Positions 32,401 to 43,550 of a DNA stretch of 64,000 bases are shown here, piece after piece. Below the pieces are notes generated by a model. It saw only the letters and a program-made list of their open reading frames with translations, was not told where the DNA came from and did not search any database. This DNA comes from Ariolimax columbianus (taxonomy: Eukaryota > Mollusca > Gastropoda > Stylommatophora > Arionidae): NCBI GenBank assembly GCA_036924085.1, contig JAVGWX010000003.1, positions 121,764,764 through 121,828,763 of the forward strand, written 5' to 3'. Both the position numbers and the translations under genes were made by a program. Position 1 is the first letter of the stretch, and every line of letters begins with the position of its first letter.

Positions 32401-33189
32401 TCTCCGATGGCAGTGCCAGTCGTGATGCTACTAACCTGTATATCATTAGGTAAAAAAACAAACCCGGCACGTTTCGTCTAAGAGCAGGACTAGACTGCAT
32501 TAAACAAACCAGCAGAACATTCACTAAGTGAACCGGCAGCACCAGTACAGAAACAACCTCAGCAAAACTGCGTAAAAACCACCAAACTAAAACTGACATA
32601 AGAATAAGCAAACAAAAAAAGAATTAAATTTTAAGATAAAAAAAAAGGTTAAATAATGCAACTACAAACAAGCTAAAGGTTACAGATTACATCAAGTGCC
32701 GAAGGCTATTTGAAAGGTTGGCTGCACTGATCTCAAATATTTATGTGTCAAGCCTTGCCGATGTGAATGGACAGAATGAGCAGGAATTTGTCAGTAAAAT
32801 CAATCATACAGGGTCTGATTTTAGCAAAACAACAAGCAATGTACTTTTAGTCTTCTGGTGCAAGGTAAAATGAGTTATTCACCATTTTCTTCTAGTATCA
32901 AATGTGAGGTACTGTTTCTAGAACTGTCTGTGAAATCTAGAAAGTAGAAGGCAACTACACGCTCAGAGCATGTCCTTGACCTGTGGGAAAGTCGGAGCGT
33001 TGGAAACTCTCATACCCTAGATGGGTTGTAACACTTTATAGTATCGTCTAGCCTACACAAATCGCTACAAGAAACAAATCAGCCAAAACGGAATGCTACT
33101 CCAAAATACCAAATAAACAAAAAAGACATCCCACCAAGAGCTTACTTTTACAACGGTTCATAAATTACTAGTAGACATGGCTTCTTTAA
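32401..33189. other. no recognised feature
   Basis: AT-rich presumed intron; small frames only. Confidence 0.4.
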
Positions 33190-33495
33190 ATTCTAATATC
33201 TTCTTCTTCCTCGTTCGTCTTCAGACCTCGACTTCAATGACTCTAAGGAAGGCAGCAGTCGACTTAAGGCTCTGTACACTTCCGTACAGCTTCTCGTGGA
33301 AGGACACTGGCTGTTGCCAAATGCTACTTCTTTTGTCTGTATACAGTGGACAGGACTGCAAAATATGTTCTGCCTTCGTGAGGGCTGTGCCGCAGGCACA
33401 AAGGTCCGTAGTGCCAATCTTGAACTTGTACAGATGACATCTCAGTCTGTTGTGAATTGTGCGTAGCCGGATAAGGGTCATCTGACGATCATCAC
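33190..33495 (-). pseudogene. RNase H LINE, 3' end only (older subfamily)
   Basis: The minus frame 33481-33221 has LIRLRTIHNRLRCHLYKFKI, then the knuckle CACGTALTKAEHILQSCPLY, and ends VIEVEV-stop. It parallels the last 90 residues of the elements ending at 38080 and 17569, at perhaps half identity. After the stop comes GAGGAAGAAGAAGA, again a GAA-type tail. Confidence 0.8.
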
Positions 33496-34603
33496 GTGAA
33501 CTGCTGGGAGGTATTAAGCAATGACGTCTCTCTACAGTGCATATTCCGTATTGTATTCAATGAATTATGTTATTAACAAAATACAATACTACGATGATAA
33601 TTTTCGTTTGCTGTCTTTCTCTATTTCTCACGTTCTCTATTTTTCTCGATGTTTCGATTCCCTGTGCGTCCCCTTTATCATCATGTGTCCCTGACTGCTG
33701 AAACCTTCATCGTATCTGCATTTCTTTGTTTACCAGCTATCCTCGGGCAGTTTTCAGTTCTTACCCTAAGGTTTCTATTTATTCTCAACTATAATTTGTT
33801 CTTATGTATTGGATCGATACTCATGACTACCATATCAGGTATACATCTCTTCATTTCAAACAATTTCCGTGAAGACACGAGCTGTTCGTTTGTGTATTCA
33901 CAGCGTCTCACATATGGGCGGTCGAAATAGAGCTATCCTTCTGTTTCTCCACACTTTACAAGCATTTTGACTGCTGGGGGTGTGCAATGTGGGGTGTGCA
34001 AACCCGTGAGTTGGAAAGTCTTATGTCGTATAAGGATTGTTACGATGGGGTTTGAGATGATACCGTAACCCCTTTCAGTCATGATAGGTTGATGTGACAT
34101 TGGAGAGGCTGCTTTCTACTGAGCTTATGTTTCTAAAGTAACCCATAAACTTTGCTGGAGGATTTGTATCGAAAGCCAATGCAGACTAAGTTGAAAAATA
34201 AATGATGCCACTTTTTGTTAATGATATATAAGAAAAACATTAAGGTTTTAATTTGAAGCATCCTCGTAGTTACACACAAGAAGGATCCACAATGACAAAC
34301 GTCTCAAATATAAAGAATATAAAACATGTACCAGATATATGAGAACTTAATGATGCCATTCTAATCCAATCACTTTGGTAATGAATGAATGAAACGCAAT
34401 AAGCCTCTGATCTGGGACCAATCAATTAATAAACGCAATGAACAGCGATGAATACATGAAATGTAATCTAAAGCACATATTAAAGCAAAAATATGAATGT
34501 AATAGATGCATACCGAAATTAACATATACATTTGACATTACACTAACTACACAGACAAGACAGACAGACAGGCACGCGCAGCACTGTTGAAGATACAACT
34601 TAC
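33496..34603. other. MCTP intron, nothing recognised
   Basis: A 93-residue frame at 33649-33930 is hydrophobic but unrecognised. The stretch ends at the MCTP donor GTAAGT (34603-34598 on minus). Confidence 0.4.
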
Positions 34604-34683
34604 TTGTTTAGATCCAGGGTTGTGAGGTCAAGGTCAGCTCCACCCATTGGGTCATCGTTCCAGGCACGGTCATAGTCGAACAC
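34604..34683 (-). CDS. MCTP-like exon, calcium-binding loop of C2 domain
   Basis: 80 bases: 26 codons plus two bases. The minus-strand product VFDYDRAWNDDPMGGADLDL followed by TTLDLN contains the C2 loop-3 pattern D-Y-D-x5-D-D-x2-G, whose aspartates bind calcium. In MCTP proteins a near-identical 'VFDYD....DDFMG.A.LDL..L.LN' stands right after the 'PL.IK' that ends the preceding exon here (55351). The donor AACAA/GTAAGTTG is excellent. The acceptor CTCCTTGTACAAG/GTG is weaker (AAG) but preceded by pyrimidines. An alternative acceptor 22 bases upstream would not keep the frame. Confidence 0.85.
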
Positions 34684-35099
34684 CTTGTACAAGGAGGACA
34701 TAATACTGTATTTTAGTGTACAATTACATTTTGAGGTGACATCTTGGTTCATGTTAGTGTGCATTTACATTTTGGGGTGACATCTTGACAATATATGTTA
34801 GAGGATATCCATACAAAAGACATCCACAGGAGAGACGATGTGGGTGCGTATTCCAGTTGAAAGTGGACGTACAGATAGCTCACTCTCATAAAAGTCCATC
34901 AAAACATCCCAGAAACGATCAAATCTGATATCAGTATTGATAAAAGATTAATTAAAGATTATCGTTGATACAAGTATGCTTTGATGATAACATTTCTAAA
35001 TTTTGATCATAGTCCCCCCCCCCCCCCCCCCATAATTGTGTTGCCTCATTAATTGTTAAAACTTTTATTTTTAGTTAACTGTTTTAATATTCATTTTTG
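34684..35099. other. MCTP intron with C-run
   Basis: A run of about 18 C at 35013-35030, a likely sequencing and replication trouble spot. No other feature recognised. Confidence 0.5.
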
Positions 35100-38000
35100 T
35101 TCATAGCACTTTTGTCGTTTTGTTGGTGCTCTGCCATAATTTCTTCAGGCTGTTCAGTCTCTGCATTGCCATCGCTATTCTTCTTCTGATTTCTTTCGAT
35201 CAGTCGCCATTCTTGTCAATTCTGGAGCCAAGATATTCAAATTGCGTGACCTGATATATTTTCTCACCATCTATTGTAAATTTATTTTGACATTGTGTTT
35301 TGTCGGTGGTCCTTATCTTTGTTTTGTTAGTGTTTATAAACATGTTTTGTTCGTTAATGTATATTTGCACAGCTAAAATTAGCTGGTCTAGCTCTTCTGC
35401 ACTTCTTGATAGTATCACTGTGTCGTCAATCCGCCAATCGTAAATGTATCAACACTATCACTGTCTTCTCTAACAGTTCTCATTATACATTCCGCATAGA
35501 TGTTTTATAGATAAGGTTATGAGCATACATTCCTGTCTGACTCCCTTTTGTACTGCGAAGCCCTTTGTCGATCACTATGCCAGAGCAAACCACATAGAGG
35601 TCCCTGCAGATAAGCATACAGACATTAGCGAAAAGGTTAAAGGGGCACGATAACATGAATACGGCACCTGAAGAGCACATGATGGCCAAATTAACAATGC
35701 GCGAAATAGAAGAGGCTATGAAAACATTAAAGAAAAGGAAATCTCCCGGAAAAGACGGGATAACAAACGAAATGCTGATGGGGCTGGGCCAAACAGCGAA
35801 GAGGAAACTGCTATCGGTCCTGAACCAAAGCTGGAAAAGTGGAATTGTACCCCAGGCATGGAAAGACGCAATACTGGTACCAGTACCAAAAACAGGAAAG
35901 GATAAAACAGATCCAAATGGATACAGGCCCATCAGCCTACTGAGCTGTGTCGGCAAGCTGATGGAACGGATGATAAACACCAGACTGATGTGGCATCTGG
36001 CAGAAAAACGAATACTAATTCCACAGCAAGCCGGCTTTAGACAGCACAAATCCACTGAGGACCAGGTCATCCTCATAGCCCAGGAGATAGAAGATGCCTA
36101 CCAGGCACATAAACACACAATAGCTGTTTGGGTGGATCTGGAAAAGGCATTTGACAAAGTCTGGAAAGATGGACTTAGAGTCAAGCTAAGAAGAAGTGAT
36201 GTTTGTGGGAAAATGTACAAATGGATCAACCAATACCTCAAACAAAGAACGGCCAGAGTCCAAGTACAAGGGCAGATGAGCAAAAAGGTGACACTCGAGC
36301 AGGGAGTACCCCAAGGGGGAGTACTGTCACCCACACTCTTCCTGGTATATATAAACGATATTACAGAGAATATACCAAGAAGAGTCCATAGCTCAATGTT
36401 TGCAGACGATCTGGCTATGTGGACCTCTGAAAAGAATCTCACCATAGCAAGAAATCGGATGCAGACGGCCCTAACATCGCTGGAAGAGTGGGCGAACTCA
36501 TGGCTGGTCAAAATAAACGAGGAGAAAACCACATGCACAATATTCTCGCTTTCATTAAAACCCCAAAATATCCAATTAAGTCTAAATGGCAAATTCCTGC
36601 AGCCAAACGACATGCCAACCTATCTGGGAGTCACATTTGATCGGCGCATGACATGGAAAAGTCAGATTGAGAGAAACCGAATGAAAGCCAGAGAAAGAAT
36701 GGCAATCATGAGGAAACTTGCTGGCACATGCTGGGGAGCAGACGAAGGCATACTAAAGAAACTGTACACTGGAAGAGTGAGACCAGTTCTCGAGTATGGC
36801 ATTGCGGCATGGACCACAGCAGCGAAGGCGAACTTCGATAAAGTTAGCAAACTTCAAAACCAAGCCATGAGAATTATAACAGGTGGCATGAAGTCAACGC
36901 CAATTGTAGAACTTGAAAAGATTACAAAACTGCAATCCATGACCGATAGAAGAGACTGCAGAGCCCAGCTGCAGCCAGAGAAACTCCGAAGACTGACCGA
37001 CCATCCAATGCACCAGAGACTAAACAATTTGGGAAATGGGAAACTAAAGCGGAGAAACTTTGCAGAAATAGCCAAAGCAAAGATGCACGAAGATCCCATA
37101 AACGCACTAACAACACCAAAACCCATCACTACTGTACGAAAACCTACCTGGAGGCAGGATATATTTCCAGAGGTGGTAGAAAATATACCAGGTATTGGAA
37201 ACAAAAACTGCCAGACTGAAAAAGAAAGAAGAGATACTACCCTAAGCTTCATAACGAAAAGCTACCCAAGCATAGACTGGACCCATGCATACACCGACGG
37301 TTCTGTAACAAACACAACACAGAACGGAGGAACAGGAGCATTCCTGAACCTACCAAATGGCAGAAAAATAACACTGTCATTCGCTACTGGTAAGTACACA
37401 AGCAATTTCAGAGCGGAGGCAGAGGCACTGAGGGCGGCAGTGGAAGAAATGGTGACACACAGTGAAAATGAAAGCCATATAGTCCTGCTTACAGATGCTC
37501 TCGCCGTAGTCACAGCGCTAAAAAGCAAGAAAAATACTGAGCTTAATGACTTAAGAGCAGCACTCTGCAAACTGTGCCAGCAGTCCGCACAAAAAGGGTA
37601 GTGGTACAGTGGGTCCCATCACACTGCAACATCCAAGGCAACGAGGAGGCAGACAGACTGGCAAAAGAAGGTGCAAGACTACCACAAACAGATACTAGTA
37701 TGACTTACGAAGAGTCAAAACGGCTTATCAAAGCCAGATACATGACCAAATGGGAAACCGAACATACTGGTTACATTAAAAACGATGCCTATTACCAGTT
37801 AAACCGAAGAGAGCAGGTCGTTGTCTTCAGACTTCGCACTGGCCACAATAGACTGAGGTACCACCTATTCAACAAATTGAAGATAGGGTGTACCGACGAA
37901 TGCCGGTGTGGTACTGGAAAAATGACCGCTGAACATCTGCTGCAGAACTGCCCGACATACGAGGATCAGAGAGAGCAGATGTGGCCATTACCAGTGGAAC

Positions 38001-38530
38001 TGCAAGACAAGCTCTATGGCAGTGGCGAGAGCCTCAGGATGACCGCCGCTTTTTTCGAAAAAATAATGGTTGCTGTCTGACTGCGTACGCAGAAGAAGAA
38101 GAAGAAGTACTGCGAAGCAATATGATGTTTACCCAGATACTCGGACAGCGGCTCGTTGATCTTGGTATAATGTTTTAATGAGATGTATAATGTGCACAGG
38201 AAATCCCATTTCCTTCACGATATTCTACAGATTTTGATGTTTTACCGTATCGAAAGCCTTGGTGTAATCAATGAAACATGTGTACAGGTCTACACTACAC
38301 TCTCTACATTTTTCGTAGATATTCCTAAAATTGAATATGTCGTCCCTGGTTCCTCTGTCTTTTCAAAAATCTAATTGGACTACGTGAATTTCAGATTCAA
38401 ATCTTTTGTCTATCCTTCTTAATAGGATCCGCAAGAGTATCTTGCTTGCGTGGCTGATTAGCGCGATAGTTCGGTAGTTTGTGTACAAAGGTGTTGTAGG
38501 CTTGAGAATGTGTCCAGGAAAACAAACATC
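35100..38530 (-). pseudogene. older minus-strand LINE, split by the 35562-38106 insertion
   Basis: The part at 38530-38107 reads NYRTIALISHASKILLRIL, then IDYTKAFDTVKHQNL and HIIHLIKTLYQDQRAAVRV (fingers and palm of RT). After the insertion, the part at 35561-35100 continues FAVQKGVRQECML (RT 'GVRQGC' block), then ILSRSAEELDQL, FEYLGSRIDKNG and EIRRRIAMAMQRLNSLKKLW (end of palm and thumb). The 12-base duplication GTACTGCGAAGC encodes the shared FAV residues, so removal of the insert restores one RT order. Stops are present in both parts and it is long dead. The endonuclease and C-terminus are absent. Confidence 0.82.
35562..38106 (+). pseudogene. RNase H LINE (jockey-like), RT intact, one frameshift
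   Basis: 5'-truncated copy flanked by the 12-base duplication GTACTGCGAAGC (35550-35561 and 38107-38118) and ending in (GAA)n. The main frame, 648 codons from 35655, contains KKRKSPGKDGITNEML, QAGFRQHKSTEDQ, VWVDLEKAFDKVW (catalytic Asp at residue 161), VPQGGVLSPTLF, FADDLAMW (residues 249-256) and RNase H from YTDGS at 546 through FRAEAEALRA to LLTDAL. Near 37590 one C is missing relative to the 47981 copy (GCACAAAAAGGG against GCACCAAAAAGGG). The remaining RNase H (VPSHCNIQGNEEADRLAKEG) and knuckle CRCGTGKMTAEHLLQNCP therefore lie in the 37574-38080 frame. Apart from this and the missing endonuclease it looks young. Confidence 0.92.
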
Positions 38531-38767
38531 TGCTATTGTAGTTTAGGAATGTTCAACGAAAGCGAGGGACCAAGAAGTTTGGAAACCAGGTTCAAGGAAA
38601 CATGGGTTTAAAACTCTGGGAGAGTGTAGGTTGTATCTATCCGAGGGAGAATAAAAACTTAGCCTGCACACTGCGAAATGGTCTCTATTCTCCAGCTTAT
38701 AAATCCCCCCCCCCCCACACACACATAATGGAAAGAAACGCCATAATAATACTTTGCTAGTATAATT
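38531..38767. other. no recognised feature
   Basis: Contains a C-run at 38706-38716 followed by CACACAC. No coding or repeat match. Confidence 0.35.
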
Positions 38768-38965
38768 AGGAGCGAGTGGGCGAATGGTTCCGGTGCCTGC
38801 CTGCTGACAAGGAGGGCAGCGGATTGAATCCTCGGTATGGTATATTTTGTTTATCAATTGGGGGCGAAATAAACAAACATAGCTAACACACGACGTGGCA
38901 AAGCACCCACCTTTCTCGACTACCTCAGCCATGAGAATAAAGACTTCCCACAGAGAGGGAGAGAG
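38768..38965 (+). repeat. tRNA-derived SINE-E copy 1
   Basis: AGGAGCGAGTGGGCGAATGG (A-box region) and the B-box-like GGATTGAATCCTCGG, then GAAATAAACAAACAT, CACACGACG and an end near GAGAATAAAGAC. Collinear with 62331-62534. A short GA-rich run follows. The Ser/Leu-tRNA-like GTGGCCGAATGG is clearer in copy 2. Confidence 0.85.
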
Positions 38966-39117
38966 AGGGAGAGAAAGAGAGTATTTGCGAACGTATGTTA
39001 GTATATTTGAAAACAAATAATTGTATATATTTAAATGTATGTTAGTTTATTTGAAAACAAATATTAGTGCATTTGTAAATGTTTATTAGTATATTTGAAA
39101 ATGTATGTTAGTATATA

Positions 39118-39170
39118 TACAGACTCTGCAGAGTCTTCTAAACCAGTATAAATACGTTTAGTTAAGTTAT
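39118..39170 (+). repeat. CR1-like LINE 3' end inside the 22-bp array
   Basis: CAGACTCTGCAGAGTCTTCT and the following AAACCAGTATAAA match the CR1-like end at 23897-23937. About 50 bases, an extreme 5' truncation. Confidence 0.8.
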
Positions 39171-39379
39171 ATTTGTAAATGTATGTTAGTATATTTGTAA
39201 ATGTTTGTTAGTATATTTGTAAATGTATGTTAGCATATTTGTAAATGTATGTTAGCATATTTGTAAATGTATGTTAGCATATTTGTAAATGTATGTTAGT
39301 ATATTTGTAAATGTATTTTAGTATATTTGTAAATGTATGTTAGTATATTTGTAAATGTATGTTAGTATATTTGTAAATG

Positions 39380-40006
39380 TGTAACAGTTCCAGTTCTCTG
39401 TGGGACATTCGAGTTTAGGGCATAGAAGATTGGGCTGGTCACTGTGTTCTCCAAGAATAAAAGAATTGCCTGAAAATATAGATAGTGCCGGTGCACATGT
39501 CAAAGCTCGGTCACCACACCAGGGTCCGAGAAAACCGAAGCGAGGGGTGAAAATGTAATACAACTAAAAAACTTGGCTAGCTTTGGGAATGGGTATCATA
39601 TTGACCATTCTGGTATCAGGTATAAGTGGATGGGGGTTAGATTGATGACAGGGATTCACATGCCAGGCTGTCACATTTAAAGGGGCAGTGACCTATAGAT
39701 ATTGCAACCAATGGAATTCTAGATTTGGTGGGACCAAATAAGAGTGATGACTAGCCAGCCAACTGGGGAGGACCACGGGACAGTCATGTGTGTTTCTAGA
39801 GCTAAGAATGAGTCAAATAAAAGACAATGCAGAGAGAAATTCAGGAGATTCGGGGAGAGAGAGAGGGAGAGAGAGAGAGAGACGGGGGGGGGGAAGTGTG
39901 TGTTACGGGGTGGTTATAACATCATACACCTAGAGCATTGCATTCACGCTCAAAGGTGCAAATGGTGGACACCTTGTAAGCAATATGAGATAGAGATCTG
40001 ATCACA
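39380..40006. mobile_element. insertion in the 22-bp array, possible solo LTR
   Basis: Array units lie directly on both sides. The block starts TGTAACAGTTCC and can be ended at GATCACA, giving TG...CA ends as in LTRs. It holds AATAAA-type signals near 39456 and 39824 and a GA-rich run at 39855-39890. No 4-6 base target duplication is clear, since the array itself repeats, and no coding domain is present. It could equally be a non-autonomous DNA element or ancestral sequence around which the array grew. Confidence 0.4.
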
Positions 40007-40240
40007 TGGGGTATATTTGTAAATGTATGTTAGTGTATTTGCAAATGTATGTTAGAATATTTGTAAATGTATATTAGTATATCTGTAAATGTATGTTAGT
40101 ATATCTGTAAATGTATGTTAGTAAATTTGACAATACATAGTAATATATTTGTACACGAATATTAGTATATATGTAACTATATGTTAGTATACTTGTAAGT
40201 AGATGTTAATATATTTGTAAATATATGTCAGTATATCTGT

Positions 40241-40539
40241 ATATTCTTCTTATGAATTTCCTTCTCCATCTAGCTCCTTATGGAACATAAGACCACATCT
40301 GTCAATAATTCAAAGTCCATAGCTCACTCGGTGAGCTTGACCATGACCTTGACCACGACCACAACTCTTGCCAGATACACTGTCCTGTACTACTCTTTCT
40401 GGCTCTCTTCAGGTGTAAACGTATTTCATCATGCATAATATCTCAACAGCTGCCATTCAGTGCGTAGATCCACACTGTCAAACACCTATTCGCAGTAAAA
40501 GAATGGCGTCTATGAATGTTTTCCACTCACCAATTTGTT
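40241..40539. other. no recognised feature
   Basis: No coding or array signal. Confidence 0.35.
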
Positions 40540-43480
40540 CTGCTCCGATGAATTGAGTAGCAATATGATCTTTGCACGTACTTCCCTGGCGAAATTCCAC
40601 CTGATCTTCTCGTTGCTTTATGTATACTTCATCTTTAAATGTGTGCAGAGATTATTCTGCTTAATATTTTGTCAGACGCCGACATCAGCGTAATTCTTCT
40701 ATAATTGCTGCAATGTGTCAGGTCCCTTGTCTTGTTATTCTCAACCCGATTTCCGCTCTTCTTGCCATTCTGTGTGCACTCTATCTTCTTCCTATATCTT
40801 ATTGAATAATCTTTGTAATATATATGTGGCTTTATCAACTTCTGCCATTACAATTTATGTTGCTATTAACCTCTGGGCCTGCTACTGTCTCTTTCTTGAG
40901 TTTCGATATTTTGGATTTATATCTCTTAGTTGGTGGACTGCGGTCTAAATCCAGGATCCCCTCTACTGTTTTATATTGCTTGCGGCGGAGGCCTTCATTG
41001 AAATACTCAACAAATCGTTTTGTTGTTCCTCCAGTGATGTCAATATTTTGCTTTGTCTATTTGTAAATATCTATATGCCATTGTCTTTCCAATGAGTTGC
41101 ACTATCTCATATTCCCTCTATCTCTGCTTTCTGTCTCGTACCAATGTGTCATATATTTCATTTTATTTTTCTTTAAATGTTTGTTAATATCTTTGTCTGT
41201 AGCAGTATAGTTGTTCTATGTTTTTATTTTGGTTCAGCAACTGTTGAGAGTAGCTTCCTTCTTTTTCCTTTTTTCTATTTTATGTAATGTCTCTGTTGGA
41301 ATCCATTCCTTGTGCTGTTTTCTTGAATCATACACGTTTCTTCACATGTGTTATTCCACAACTCTTTAACTATTCCCACATAATATAAATGTCTATCTCC
41401 TCGTCTTCGCTGTATAACTCTTTGTGGCACTTGGTATCTATCGTTCAGTTGTATGCAAGATTATGTATTTATTTCCTGGTCTTGTAAGAGGTGTAAGTTA
41501 TTTCTCGATCTTATTGTTCCCCTTACTTGATGCATTTTAAGTTTGAGTTGCAAGATTCCCTGCAACATGTGGTCTGTTGCTGCGCCTACTCCTCGCGCTT
41601 ACATCTTGTAGTGCACTTCTGAACACTTGACTGACACTGTTGTGGTAGATCTGATGTCCCGCTATGTGGTATAGTAATCTCTATGTGGTTTAGTAATCTC
41701 TATGTGGTTTAGTAATCTCTATGTGGTTTAGTAATCTCTATGTGGTATAGTAATCTCTATGTGGTATGGTAATCTCTATGTGGTATGGTAATCTCTATGT
41801 GGTATAGTAATCCCTATGTGGTATGGTAATCTCTATGTGGTATAGTAATCTCTATGTGGTATAGTAATCTCCATGTGGTATAGTAATCTCCATGTGGTAT
41901 AGTAATCTCCATGTGGTATAGTAATCTCCATGTGGTATAGTAATCTCTATATGGTATAGTAATCTCCGTGTGGTATAGTAATCTCCGTGTGGTATAGTAA
42001 TCTCCATGTGGTATAGTAATCTCAATGTGGTTTAGTTATCTCTATGTGGTATAGTAATCTCCATGTGGTATAGTAATCTCCATGTGGTATAGTAATCTCC
42101 ATGTGGTATAGTAATCTCCATGTGGTATAGTAATCTCCATGTGGTATAGTAATCTCCATGTGGTATAGTAATCTCCATGTGGTATAGTAATCTCCCTGTG
42201 GTATAGTAATCTCTATGTGGTATAGTAATCTCCATATGGTATAGTAATCTCTATGTGGTATAGTAATCTCTATGTGGTATAGTAATCTCCATGTGGTATA
42301 GTAATCTCCATGTGGTATAGTAATCTCCATGTGGTATAGTAATCTCCATATGATATCGTAATCTCCATATGGTATAGTAATCTCCATATGGTATAGTAAT
42401 CTCCGTGTGGTATAGTAATCTCCGTGTGGTATAGTAATCTCCGTGTGGTATAGTAATCTCCGTGTGGTATAGTAATCTCCGTGTGGTATAGTAATCTCCA
42501 TGTGGTATAGTAATCTCCATGTGGTATAGTTATCTCCATGTGGTATAGTAATCTCCATGTGGTATAGTAATCTCCATGTGGTATAGTAATCTCCATGTGG
42601 TATAGTAATCTCCATGTGGTATAGTAATCTTCATGCTGTATAGTAATCTCTATGTGGTATAGTACTCTCCATATGGTATAGTAATCTCTATGTGGTATAG
42701 TAATCTCCATGTGGTATAGTAATCTCCATGTGGTATAGTAATCTCCATGTGGTATAGTAATCTCCATATGGTATAGTAATCTCCATATGGTATAGTAATC
42801 TCTATGTGGTATAGTAATTTCCATGTGGTATAGTAATCTCCATGTGGTATAGTAATCTCCATGTGGTATAGTAATCTATATGTGCTATAGTAATCTCCAT
42901 GTGGTATAGTAATCTCCATGTGATCTAGTGTTCATGCTTGTGTGGAAACATGCTTCCTACAATTCACATTTTGTTTAGCGCACGTAACTATAAATATTTA
43001 TCAATTTTTGAAAATTTGTCACATTCCTTGTCTTTCCATAATCTGTGACTTACTTACTTTCCGTGTCCTAGCAACTATTTGACACGTCATTCTTCCAGTA
43101 TGACTAGTGCCTAGGGGTTAATCTGTTTATATCTCCGGTTGTCTGCCTTCACTTTAGCATTGGAGTCTCCCATCTGCACTACGAGATCGCTCTTTTCTTA
43201 CTGTGCCAAGAACCTCTTGCAGCACGCAAAACCTTTTATTTCTCATGTTCGGCCTCATTAGTTCGGTCACAGCACTGACTGCTGTTCATAATAATGTTCC
43301 TGTTTGTGGTCTTAAAGTTCGCCCTCATAATTCAACGGTTAATATCCAACTTTTTTAGCGCTCTCTGTGCCAATCTAGAAAGTATTCGTGCGTGCCATTT
43401 CATTTGTATGATTGACATCAGTTTCCTCGTTTCCAGAGTAAATAATCAGATCCCTAGTTGTTTACATGTTCTCTCACATT
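40540..43480 (-). pseudogene. EN/RT LINE split by a 19-bp satellite inside the endonuclease
   Basis: Minus strand from the right: endonuclease pieces with VVQMGDSNAKVKADN (near 43170-43125, the 'GDFNAKVG' motif) and MFPHKHEH-stop-ITWR (42950-42905). The 19-bp array follows. Then come GHQIYHNSVSQVFRSALQDV and GAATDHMLQGILQLKLK (41635-41530, last endonuclease strand with DH), a linker with TGGTTKRFVEYFNEGL, KKETVAGPE, then CSNYRRITLMSASDKILSRI (about 40715-40655) and the 'EFRQG' region to about 40540. The catalytic half of RT is missing. Frameshifts and stops throughout. The order on both sides of the array is that of one element. Confidence 0.78.
41650..42930. repeat. 19-bp satellite, about 67 units
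   Basis: Units of 19 bases, GGTATAGTAATCTCCATGT on plus. The minus strand has no stop in any frame, and three units make a 19-residue peptide repeat. Overlapping open frames of 89-197 codons in all three minus frames are therefore artefacts. The minus-strand unit begins CATGGAGATTACTATACC, continuous with the LINE codons for ITWR at the right border. Confidence 0.97.
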
Positions 43481-43550
43481 GGCAAATCTAACTGTCTCTT
43501 CCTTTATAAGTATATTTTCTTCCCATAATTGCAAGTCTAGCTGTCTCTTC
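43440..43550. repeat. 49-bp minisatellite, left part
   Basis: Two diverged units (CTGTCTCTTCCTTTATAAGT). The LINE at 43551 is inserted after the duplicated CTGTCTCTTC at 43541-43550. Confidence 0.85.

Larger units (their letters stand above)
38985..40240. repeat. 22-bp minisatellite with two interruptions
   Basis: Units of 22 bases (TATTTGTAAATGTATGTTAG) occupy about 38985-39117, 39175-39379 and 40007-40240. The array is broken by a CR1-like 3' end (39118-39170) and by a 627-base block (39380-40006). Confidence 0.92.

Noticed and set aside
35655..37601. Host gene encoding reverse transcriptase
   Set aside because: Flanking target duplication, GAA tail, frameshift and sister copies show a 5'-truncated LINE.
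39380..40006. Firm call of an LTR retrotransposon
   Set aside because: No internal coding region, no second LTR and no clear target duplication. Left as a low-confidence candidate.
42022..42919. Overlapping 89-197 codon minus-strand frames
   Set aside because: A 19-base unit without stops is open in all three minus frames. The peptide repeat is a by-product of the satellite.
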